DNA from: Lagopus muta
Taxonomy: Eukaryota > Chordata > Aves > Galliformes > Phasianidae
Assembly (NCBI RefSeq): GCF_023343835.1
Contig: NC_064448.1
Coordinates: 13,609,531-13,673,530, forward strand
Length of the DNA: 64,000 bases
Direction of reading: 5' to 3'
Shown here: positions 12,001 through 24,000 of the stretch, piece by piece
Layout of the letters: each line of letters opens with the position of its first letter
Numbering within the stretch: position 1 is the first letter of the stretch
The notes under the pieces: model-generated
The model's database searches: none
The model's input: the letters and a program-made list of their open reading frames with translations, nothing else
What the model was told of the DNA's origin: nothing
Made by a program: the position numbers and the translations under genes

Positions 12001-15000
12001 TTCACTCCTCCACAGTTGCACTGTCTCATTAATCCAATGCCATTCCAATGATTTACATGTCTTAAGCACGTTTGTGGCCTCCTGCTTCAGACACAGGAGA
12101 GAACATGATTACAGCTTTTTTGGTTAACGTTTTCCTCCTTTCTCACCAACCACACTTGTTCCCAGGCAAGGCTCTCACATCACCATCACCTACATTAAAG
12201 GTGATCTCATGCTACTGCTGTTCGCCTTCCTTCTTTTGGAACAGTTACTCCTCTTCCTTGCCACCTGGTCTTTTTCACCTCTTTCCTCATTAATATCAAG
12301 AACTCGTTCCTCAATTCCCAACGTTCTGTCACTTCTCAGACCCCTTTCCTTCCACTTCAGGGGATATAAACTATTTCCTTTTCTTTTTTCAGGACAGTCC
12401 AGTTTCACACATTTGCTCTTTTCAACAATGCACTTGAACTTCATTAAGGTGACTCAGGTGTACCTTAAGTCTGAATGCCTTCTGCCACTCTGCTGGAAGA
12501 CAGAAATCCCATGCATGTGTTCTTTCTTTGTCTCCTGACACTTCTTGCAAATTCCAGCAGCCAGTTATCTGCAATATCCCTCAAGTCTTTTCTACTGCTA
12601 CAAAGATTTGCCACCTTTTGCTTCAGTATTAAAGTCTCCTGTAAAAGTTACCTGAAGCCCTCCTGAACATTTTGGCTCAGGCCAGCTACTGAACTAGCAG
12701 CAGGCACAATCAGTTCTCAGCCTCATCCTTTCAAGCTAAAGTCTTGGTAATTCTTACAACAAAGCACACGAGCTACAGCCATTCCTCAAGCAACACCGTG
12801 ACACCCTGATGTGCAGTGTCCACCTCACTGGACATGCATCACACGATCCTAGCTACTGCAGTGTCCTCCATGGAGTACCAGTAACCTTCTTGCTCCTGGC
12901 ACAGCTGGCTTTTGTTTTGGTTGTTTTTTCAGAAGGGACTCTGTAGAGAGTCAATCCTCTTCCAGTTATGAGCCTGCCACTTTTAACAGCCAGTATTTAC
13001 ACTGCAGCAGAACATAAATGCTCCCACTAGCAGTGGGAACAGTGAAGAGACGAAGGTCTGAAATGATTAAATGAACTACAAAGATTCAGCAGAAGTAATG
13101 CAAAGTGAAGCATATCCATCAAAGCTGACACATGCTGCCACTGTTTATTTGCCCACGGATTTGAGAACTTCCTCAATCTTAAGATGCGCTGTGGTTCTAT
13201 GTTCCCAACTTAAAAGATCACAAGATGCATTTCAGCACTTTGTCTCAAAATCATCAAGTACGACCAGCATTTTGGGCAAATAAGGAGGCAATCATTTCTT
13301 ACCTGCCACAGCCCCAAATGCCAACGACCCACTCATCTGCAGAGCCTGCTGTGCAGCTGGGGGAATCTGCAACCCAGTACCTGAGCAGGAAGCACCAACA
13401 CATTGATTAATTCAAGCTGCATAAAGCCACAGGATTTTGCAGACTCCCTGTTCATCACCATACATACCCTCTGCAAGTCTTGCCATCAACTGAAGGCGAC
13501 CAGTTGTTCCCAAGTCAATTCCAGTTCGTTCCAACTCATCGCTGTCCAAAAACGAGCTAGCACTGGAAGCATCAGTGCGCTCAGTTACATGCCCAACTTT
13601 CATTGGCCTGCCAGCCAGCTCAAATCCATTGAGCTGCTCCAAAGCCTTTTTGGCACACTCTGAGTCTGAGAACTGCAGGTGGGAAAAACACAAATTCAGA
13701 AATCCTGCCAACGATATTTAGCAGCATTCATCGCATCAAACATCCACAGCTACAGAAACGTGGAAAGCACTGAGCATAACAGCAGCTGCTGCAACCTTAA
13801 ATGTGATTCATATTTTCTGCTATAGCCAAACACAAGCAAGGCAGAATATCTACTTTCCTCTATGCAGGGTATGTACTATTGTTGAAGCTGGACAACACAG
13901 ACACTGCAGTCTGTGGAAGGCATGGCTGTGGTCACCTTACAACACCTTCCCAGAACAGCAGTCACTTGCATAATTTCTAACCACCACGCATCTGCTGGCT
14001 GCTCTTGCAGATGATCTGTGTCAGGATGCACGCCCAATCAAAAACACGTGCTTGCTGTCTGTGTTAAGACATCATATATTAGCTATGAAGTCTGTTTCAT
14101 TGGTCTCCAAGTGCCAGAGGCCTCTGATGTTGCTTTCATCACAAATTGCTCCGTTCACAAAATTAGGTATTTGAGAGCCAAGATGAAGATGTTTTTAACC
14201 AAAAATTTCAGCCTCTGGAATTTGATGTCACAAAAAAAAAAAAAAAAAAAAAAAAAAGAAAAAAAATCTGTAATTCCGTGATTTCAATGACACTATGAGA
14301 AAGTCAGTGTTGGCAGGTGTACTCGCCCGCCAGGAATAGCACTGCTCTGCAGGCACTGACCATCAGCTATGCTATTCCTATCTGTACACGCGCATCATTT
14401 AATCACGTCACCCACAGAGAACTGGCAGAAAAAAACAGACCACTGCTGCACATCCTGCAACAGAAATTTCTAAGCAAGGTTTGAGTAACCTGCACTGACT
14501 GCTGTGTGAGAAGGTTATGCTCAAAGCTGCCCAACAAGTCTGGTAACCCCACTCATACCGTAATAAATCCATATCCTTTGGAACGTCCAGTTTCACTATC
14601 CATCATCAGCTGAATACTTTCAATCTAAAAAAAGAATAAGCCTGTTTACAATCCAACAGTTTGGAACAGAACAAGGTATCAAATAACACACATGTACAGC
14701 CCTGACAAACATACACATATAATGAGAAACCATGTTTGGGTTTTTTTTGTTCTTTTTTGGTTTTAAGTTCTTAATTCCTCCCTCAAATAAACATTAGCAT
14801 AGAAGCAGCAAGATGTGTGCTCTGACACACGAACAGCAGCAGTAAACACCAAGGCCATGAAACAACACAGGGCGTCCCATACGCTGAGGAAACCCAATTT
14901 ATGAAGAAAAGCAGTTTGCATGACTGGCCAGGGGCTTTAAGAAAAGTGTGCCTGTTTTCAATGATCAGGTATACTGTAATCCCTAACATTCCATAGTTAC

Positions 15001-18000
15001 TGAATTTAAACACGAGAAAGTCATCCATGAGCCACGAAATAGTGGCTGAAGAGAGAGCTGAACCGAAGACTGGGAAGAAAAACCTTCGCGCACAGCTATC
15101 TGCAAATCCTCCTGGTCTGTATTAACCCTACTGCCAGACCTTGGGAGAAAACAACAGAGCAGCCACATGGATTACAATTTAACCAACTGCTGCAACGTTC
15201 CAGACTTCTGCATAGCAGAATTAAAGGGATACACACAAAAAACTGAACAAAGATCTAAAAAGTGAGGTTACAGAATGTACAAAACAAGGCTGCTGTTCTA
15301 AAACAGTATGAACATCATCAACAGGCTTGATAAAAAACATACCTAAGCAGCGTATGAAATGTATTGCCTTCTCCTTACCAATACTGACATACCCTCAATG
15401 CAACAGTCAGCACAGTGCTGCACCAGTGTTTAACTTTTTTTTTTTTTTTTTTTAAGATGGAAAGTTCAGATTCAATCTCCTCACTTTCATAATTGTAAGG
15501 AAACATTACCATGCTATAAACTGAAAGTCACTGATCAGAGCGTAAAGACAGAAGCCTACATCACAGCAGCAGGTGACACAGCAAAGGTTGGCAACATGAG
15601 TTACTAATTAACAAATAAGTATTCAGAAACAGATTACACTACTACAGATTCACTGTGAATCAGACCAAGGCCTGATTCTGGGGAACTTCAGGAACTCGCT
15701 GAACTCTCAAGCTCTCTAACATAAGGCCTACACTCATATCACTGGACCATGTCTCCAGTCAAGGCCCTTACTTGTTCTGAAATGCTAACTCAATGCCTGC
15801 AGCCTTGTGGTGCAGAATGTAGGTACACAGCAGTGAGAAAAGGAAAACGTTTGGTGCCTGTGAGACTGAATTTCTTCCAGAGGCTATTTGAAAGCTCAGA
15901 TCAACCACAAGCCCACAGTGCCAAATCACAGCATACCCTGCCGAACGGCTCGAAGATCCCTCGAAGCATATCTTCAGTGATGTTGAAGTGCAACGACCCT
16001 ACGTAGAGCCTCATGGGGCCGGCGCTGCCCTTCTGCAGGTTGTTTGCCATTGCTGCTGCTCTGTTTTTCTCTGCCTGCGGGGAGAAAGAAAAACAAGAAA
16101 AAACATCAATAAATTCTGTACAAATACAATAATACTGAAAAACCCTAAAATAAGTAAAAAATACTTCTACCAAATTCAACTGGTTTATAGTCTGCACAGC
16201 CAGGTAGTCAACTCAAAATACAAAAGCAAAGACCATGACCAGATACAGAGATGTAATTCCCTAAAATCTTCAAGCTGAACAACTTTGTGCAGAATTCTGG
16301 CTTGCACTTAGTAAACTGTCATTTTGATTTTCACATCTGTTGGAAAGCACACCATGTATATTATTATTATTATATTATGATTTTTAAAAGTAACACTATT
16401 AACACCAGTATTTTCAAAATGCACCTTTGATTTGCATGTCAGCTACTGGGAACCAAGGTCAATTTCTACATTTAAACCATATGATCATTACTGGTAAGGC
16501 TTTTTGCATGTTCATTGGTGACCAAACACCAACTTTTCCAGCAAGGTAACAAGTCACCAGTTAAAAAAACCAAGCTTTTAACTGTGTTCAGTCCTTACCT
16601 GTGATGCCTGCACTATGATTGGTACGCCCAGGACTCTCTGTCCAGTGAGTCCTATTGCCAGAGGCACTGAACTAACATCAACGAATTCCACGTAAGCAAT
16701 TCCCTTTGAACGCCTGGAATTCCTATCAGAAATCATCCGCACATCACGCACCTGAAAGACAAGCACAGACACACTGTTACAGACAGAGCTGCACCAGGAA
16801 AGAAGCTGAAGCAGTTTACTTTCAGACTTACTAACAAGCAACTACCAGCCAAATCAATCAATGGCTGCGTAATTACGCTGCAAATCTTGGGTGGCATCAA
16901 ACCCTCTGAACAAACAAATCCTGGAGGAAAGCCAGCACTAAAAACTACAATTCAGAGTCAAATGCAGTATTTTTTTTAGGAAAAAGGTCAGCAGATACCT
17001 GCAGCACTGCAATGCTTTAAGCCAGAACCTTGCAGCTGGTAAAACTGCTGAAAAATGCTATTTCTTCAAAACTGAAAGTTGAAATTGAAATTACACTTCA
17101 ACCGGCAGCAGATTACCTGCAGGAGACTCAAAGTTCTGAAAATGAAGTTATCTGAACCACAGCTTCCTTGCATTTTGCATCACACTGCACACCCAACAGT
17201 AAACTGACCAGTTACTTCCCCACGCTCAGAGCCTTAAATCATGCACACCCCAGGACTCTCCTGAAAGACTCCTCCTTGTCACTCAGCACAATATCCACCC
17301 TAGCTAGAGACACCTGACCAAGTACTCAGAAGCACTTCAACCTCCTTATTACTTACCTTCCCTACTGTAGAGAAAAATTCTTCCAGGTCTCTTGGCCGAA
17401 TTCTTGCAGCTAGCTGCATGCAGAATACTGTTCGAGCATCCCTCTCTTCAGGGGTAAGATTATCAATAGGTTCTCTGGAAAGAAGAAAGATGCATTTAAA
17501 AAAAAAATCTGAATAAGGTAACCTTTGCAATGCATGAAACTTTAAACACAGGCATTTTGAAGTCAAACAGTGAAAAAATACCTGCAATATTAAAAAAAGT
17601 AGGTGCCAAGAGGTGAACACCTAATATTAATGCAATCGTATTTAACATGACTAAACTTCTTGTTTTCACCTTGAACTTGAGTATGACTGGAAATCAGTTT
17701 TCCAAACTCAGAAGCCCCAGCTACACAGGAGCTGCCATTCTGCTACTGTCATGAACAGAGAAGAGCACCATACTGACAAGTTTGTGGTAAAAGATGATAG
17801 GAAAATGAAGAGCACAGCATTAATCAGCACACCAATGCACTCTCAGATGAGCTTTGCAAACTAAGTTATTTATAGCCAGTCACTCAGGAGTCACTCCAGG
17901 CACTGCACACTGACATCTACACCAACAGCTCCCAGTCCTCACTGCTTGTGGCTGCTAACACTCCTCCCAAAAAAGCAAACACTTGAATAGCAAATAATTA

Positions 18001-21000
18001 CTGCCATCCCACAGACTGGATCAGTGCTGATTTCAATTGAACAACAGCTGCAATCAGACACACTACATTTGAAACGTTAAAGCTTCAACTGAAAAGAGCA
18101 GCAGAAAAAAAACCTGGCTTGCATTTATGCACAGGATAGAATTAGCAGGCCTGATTCTAGACTGAGCTTCCAGTAGCACAATGTATTTATTTAGATATAT
18201 CTATATTTTAAAACCTTCCTGAGAAAACACAAGAAAGCTTAATTAAATTATCTCACTTTGCTAATAAAAACCATGCAAGTCTATTCTCTAAATTAATATA
18301 CTTAAATTTAAACAAATCTAATTAGCAGCAATCTAAATACAAATTCCTTAATTGGGAAGCTTAGGAATGGATAAGCACTTTCTGGATTTCAGTTACTACT
18401 CCACAAATAACATCAACAATGGGTAGGAAAAAAACAGCAGCACTTTTCCGTTCTGTTTTTAGTAATATTTAGTAGGAATGCTAGGTAAGTTAAATTAGAA
18501 TTAACACAAAAACATGAAAACTAAGGCCAGACACGTTTTGCAAATTGATGTTATTCACAATGGTACACCAAAAACTGGAGAGAGGGAAGGGGAGGGGATG
18601 ACACGGGAAAAAAAGCAACATTTCTCCATGTTCTCATTTATTGGGCTTCCTGAATGAAGAATTCCAGCATCACTTGTGACTTTAATTGGATAGCTGAGCA
18701 GTCAGTCACACGCTATTTCATCATTACACTTCTTCCTTCAATCGATGGGGGAAAAAAAGCATATAAAAATAGCTACCTAACAGGGCTCTTGTCTTTTCTG
18801 AAGGGACTTTTGCTTCTGGAACGCCGTCTGCTGTAAAGAGATAAGAACAAGGTTACCAAAACACTTCAAGCATAACGGTCTTATTTTAAACAAAACCTAT
18901 TAACGATGCAATAAAAAGTAGAGAAAACTCAGAAACCTTAATTTGATGCTGTGAGGCAGACCAATCTTCCCTCTGATGGCACTGTTGAATTTGGGACCAG
19001 AACTACGGCAAAAGCAAAGACAGACGTCACTTACCAGAGCACCTCAATTCAAGATTTTGTCTGTACTGACATCACACTGACAGCACTCACCCACCCGTGC
19101 ACCTGGCCCTGCCAGCACTGCCCGCCAGCAGCCCCCACCGCATGCACACCTCCGCACACCTCCGCACACCTCCGCACACCTCCGCACACACAGGACCCCG
19201 AGAAGAAGGGAAGCCAGAGCTGTGGCACACGTGCACAGGCACTGTGAGCGAGGGCTGCTGTCCCCCCCTTACTGATACACCTGCCCACACACACACCTCA
19301 CTGACAGGTGCAGGCAGGACTCTGGTATGGCATCTTAAAACCAAAACCGAGATGAGACTGAAGATGCAAGTGGAAAGTGAAGGAGCTCCCCACGGATATC
19401 TGCAAAGGAAACATCCTGGGCACTGCTAGCGCTGCCTCTGCTGCATTCACTACAGAGATGTAACTAAAGCTTCCTTTCAGTTCTGAATGGACATCAAAAC
19501 ACAGAACCATTTAAGCAGTAGTTAACCTTATATAGATACACCACCATCTCTTGGCTGAATCTAATTTTAGTTCTGCAGGCTTCACGGCAGTTACAACCAA
19601 TGGCAATCTGCCCACAGCAAGGCAGCCCTCTTGCGAGTTCCTGTGGCAGAGTAACAGACTGTGCTGTGAACAGTAAATTCCTACTACTGTGCTCTCCCTG
19701 AACTTCATCTCCTTCTAGGTACAAGGCAAAGAATGCCACCTGTTAACCCTCCTCCTCCACATCCACTGAACGTCAGAGACAACACGACAGACTGAACGCA
19801 GAGGACTCTGCCCCTTTGCACAGAACTGTTTCTTTCTGCTGTGGATATAAATTGATGTGAAGACACCCTGAAAAATACAGCAGTCTGAAGATATCACATG
19901 ATCTTTCACTAAGTCCATGCAGTCAGCCAGGTTGTCTTGCTACTCAGGAAAGCAGCAGTGCTGAGAGTTAAGCTCAGCATTGACAACAAGGAGGAGGATG
20001 CCCCCTCTAAACACACCACGACACAGTAACAGGTGGAAGGACAGGGCTAAGATCCAGAGCCATGCTGGCCAGGTTAAAGGAAGGGAAAAATGGCCCTGAG
20101 CACCACTGGAATAAAGAAGTAAATCAGAAGGCTTAGAAACTATTTGTTAAGACAAAATAACACATTAAAAACAAGTACATAATATGCAATGTGTTGAGGT
20201 TACTCCGGATAAAAATACCCACTGAAACACAACCTAGGATAAAATATGGCATTTCCTACTCCAGTTGGGTGAGCTGCTGAGAACGCCCATCCAAGTTCTC
20301 CAACACCCCCAAAATATACTGCCAAAAAGTGCACTGGAAATGCCAGAACTGCTTTCAGAAGCTGGCATCTCATCAGAGGGGATTACCCTGCATCTTCACA
20401 CATGCTGCTGCAGAACACTATGGTATCTGTTTCAATTCATATGCAGCACTAACTACGGTGACCCCAATATTCAGACTATTAACACACAGATCAACTAAAT
20501 AACTGCCAGTGACTAAGATCACAAGCTTTCAGGGAAACACAAAGTGTTTTCTTACTGTATCTTTGCTGAAAACTAGTTAAAAAGGGGGAAAAAAAAAAAA
20601 AAAAAAAAAAAAAAGCCAGCAAAAAACTGAGAAGGTAAAGTGAGTTTTCAAATGCTGAGAAAATTAAAAAAACAAACATTAACCTTCCAATAATCTCTTG
20701 CTCATTTTCCCCCTCAACAAACAAGCAGCGTAAGATGCAAGAAACAAAGGAATTAATTATTAAAAAAAGACAAAGTGAAGACATAACAGTGAGTCTCAGA
20801 AGCAGAATGAGGCAAGGTGGCAGCTTGAGGGAACTCCTGCAGATCTTTTTCAACAGCAATCCGTGGGTTGCATTTATTTGGATTTTTTTACTGAGATCTA
20901 CTCGTAAAGCTACCAATCAAAGGAATTTTCTTCTTTTTCCATCTGCCGTTCTAAAAGCTCTTTTGCAGTTCTGCCCAGTTCCTGCTCTCGTGCATGGAAG

Positions 21001-24000
21001 AGCTGAGACAAGCAATTATCTGTATGCCTGGAGGTCAATGAGCCCTACATACAGCAATGCACACAGCTGCCTAAACCTACACGATGCCACACAGTCCAGA
21101 ACAAGGTCAGAAGTCAGCCTGAAAAAAAAAAAAAAGCTTGCACATCAGTTGAAGCCAAGAGTTCAAGAAAAGCTTCTCAGATGAAGCAAGTTTTGGCCAA
21201 GAAAGGCCAAGAGAGTCAATGAACATCAGTGTGTGTCAGGACTGTTTTTCCCATAGCTTTGTCTAAGTTCTTAGCTCCAGAATAGACTTGTTTCTCGTTC
21301 CAGTCCAAGTGAGTTCATTAGGAGCAGCTGATGTCTAAGCAGGCACACTTGGTAACTTCTTTTCACAAGAAGTCTTACAAAGCTTTAAAATATTTAAGTG
21401 GCAAGATAAGTGAAAAGAACACAGAGAAAGCTCCACAGACACTCAGCAATGAAAGCCAAGCATACAACTTTAAAAAACTGCAACACATAGAGACTACCTC
21501 ATGTTTGAAGACAAAACTTGAAGACTGAGAATTTCATACTGCCCATCCTTTTCCTTCAGAATTACCTACACCACACAGACAACCTCTCTCCAGTACTGCA
21601 GATGCTTCTGCATGCCCACCAGCAGCAGACATATCTCAATTTAAAAGTCATTTAAAGAGGACGAAGAGTGGAAAATGACACAAACAGGAACCATTCTGAA
21701 TTAGATGCAGCAGTTGAGTGCAACACAGCCTGCAGTAACGCCAACTCAAACTGCCTGAGCAGCCCCACAAAGTGAGATTCCAGATCCAAATTCTCCACGC
21801 AGCAGCTGATGTATCTCAATCTCATTAAGCATTGTTTGTTACTCAGGAAATGTGAAGCTGATGGCACTGCAAATAGAGTTTGTCATCGTATGGTAGCATT
21901 ATTTTTTGTAGATCCAAATGCATACAAGGAAAGGAGGCTGATGATGCAGGAGGCTTTATTTCCAGAACTAATGACTTGCCTGCTACTAAGATCTTGAATG
22001 CAGAAACTCATCTTTAAGATAACCAGCTCTGCTCATTCCAGACAACAAAGGAGGCTTTTCTTTTATCATCCACAACCTACAAGCAAACTACAGCTAACTG
22101 CTGTCCACTTCAGTCAGCACCAATGCTGCAGAGACGTGGGTACAACACATGTGGACACGTGAAAGTTGGCACACGTTAGTGCAGTAACATGCGTTTCAAC
22201 CTCCACCCAAGAGCATTTCAGAAGACCAGGATGCTAAGGCTCCCAGATGTCTGCAGGCAGAAAACTATCTCACTCAGTAACAACAGGAAAAAACAAAGAG
22301 CAAAAGCCTCCCACACAAACAAGAGGATGTAGAAACTCCCAGCTGATTACATGAGCAACAGCACCACAAAGAGAGGCGCCAGCAGGTTCTACCTCTGAAA
22401 GGCAGAAGACCTTGTCTAGGACTCCTGCATTTAGAGGCAATCTGGAGCAGCAACAGTGGCACTGACAAATTCCAGGCAGCTCCTGTGATCGTACAGGTGC
22501 CAAAGAGCTGTAGAAAACAAACCAGCTGTGCACTGTTGCAATCTTCAGAGCTGAAGTCCCGACCAGGTTTACAAAGGCTGCAAAAAGCCTTATAAAAGAG
22601 ATAAAGCAAAAGCAAGGCTGCTATGCTGTGACCTCTGAGTACAAAGGGCTAAAAAAACAGGGAATGCCGGGCACACCCCAGAGATGCACCACATCTGCAG
22701 CATGAAGACTGCCAACATCAAGGGGGCTTCGTGCAAAATGAGACCTGACCTCCAGCATTTCTGCCTGCACTCCAAGAGCACCCAAAGGAACGCACTCCTT
22801 GCAGAAGGACCCAGCCACCTAGGATAAAAAATCCAGTTTGCAGAGAACTGTACAAGCTTACAGAATATCAAAAAGGAAAAGACACTTTTGCAAAAATCTT
22901 GATGGATTTCTCCAAAGAAAGTGACATCACTTGTTGCAAAAAGAAGGAAAAAACCCAACAAACATCTTCTCCTAGCACCTGCTTCTGACGTTACCTTGCA
23001 TTCCAGGGTTTGGCAACTGCTGGGATGAAACCCGGACCAAAGCCTGCACAAGCAGCACCTGCAGGTAGCTGAGAAAAACCAAGCATGCAGCCCAGTTCTC
23101 ACTGCTTGTCTGCTTCACTGAGGACTAAAAGAGGCGATGGGAGGAGCATAGAGCAGGGCAGGAATATACAACAGCAGAAACCTTAAGCAAATACCACCAG
23201 TGAAAAAAACAGCATCTGAGAAACCAAAGCCAACCGCCACAAACCACCTACAGAAGTCTCATCAAGCCAAAGAACAGAGGCTCTGAAGAATACTTCCACA
23301 CCTCCAACTAAGTCTGAGAAAAGGCAAGGCAAGCATACAGCACATGGACACTACTAGACAAAACATTTCTAAGTTTGGATGCATAAAACAGCCCTGCAGT
23401 AAACATATAAAGAGGAACAATCCAGTAAGAAATTTCAGTTAAAAAAGCAAAGGGTTTTATGAGCCTGAAACACAAGTCTTTTTTTTTTTTTTTTTTAAAC
23501 AGTTAATCCTTCCAATATGTACTGAAGCATTTAGGATGTAAAAAACTTGCTCTGCAGTTTAGGTCTGAAATAAAACTTCATTTTTGCATTTGTTTCCCAG
23601 TTAGTTTTACGCATTCTTTCACTTGTTTTTGCTTCTTTACATTGTGATAAGAGGGAAAACTAGCAAGAGGAACACAATATGTTACCACCGTCCTCTTTTT
23701 AATCCATACTTATTGACACCACCTTCAGTCTGAACCTCGCAGTCCCTTTTCTGAGATGATTAACAAGCAGTGCAGAAAGCAGGCAGACAAACTTCAAGCT
23801 CTCACATCACACGCCGAGGGAGCACGCAAGCACCGTGTGCTGATGACCTACTAGGGACTCCTGTAGCGGCCTCTGAATCTGCGATCCCTGCTCCTGGAAC
23901 GGCTGCGCCTGCGCTCCTTGCTTCTGCTCCGCTTCCTTTCCCGGCTTCTGCTCTTTTTTCTTTCCCGATCCCGGCTCCGTTTGCGCTCCTTGCTTCTGCT

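Larger units (their letters stand above)
7857..13302 (-). other. RBM39: RBM39 intron 12 (largest coding-region intron)
   Basis: 5,446 nt. It contains a CR1 fragment (9,023-9,186) and a decayed older LINE on the minus strand (about 10,900-11,830), possibly extending to about 12,650. The rest shows no recognisable gene. Confidence 0.85.
19003..23851 (-). other. RBM39: RBM39 intron 4
   Basis: 4,849 nt with a 10-bp minisatellite (19,144-19,189), an A run (20,589-20,614), a shorter A run near 21,121 and a T run (23,479-23,496). No CR1 or coding sequence was recognised. Confidence 0.85.

Noticed and set aside
14232-14266. Poly(A) runs (also 20,589 and 38,368) as tails of processed pseudogenes
   Set aside because: No cDNA-like body or target-site duplication is visible beside them. 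They look like simple microsatellites.
19049-19344. Overlapping Cys/Val/Gly-rich frames around the 10-bp repeat
   Set aside because: The frames are produced by the minisatellite and have no support as genes.
23841-23858. In-frame TAG at the end of the RBM39 RS exon
   Set aside because: The donor GTAGGT falls inside it. The exon ends at TA, and the tyrosine codon is completed by exon 5, so the gene is not broken.
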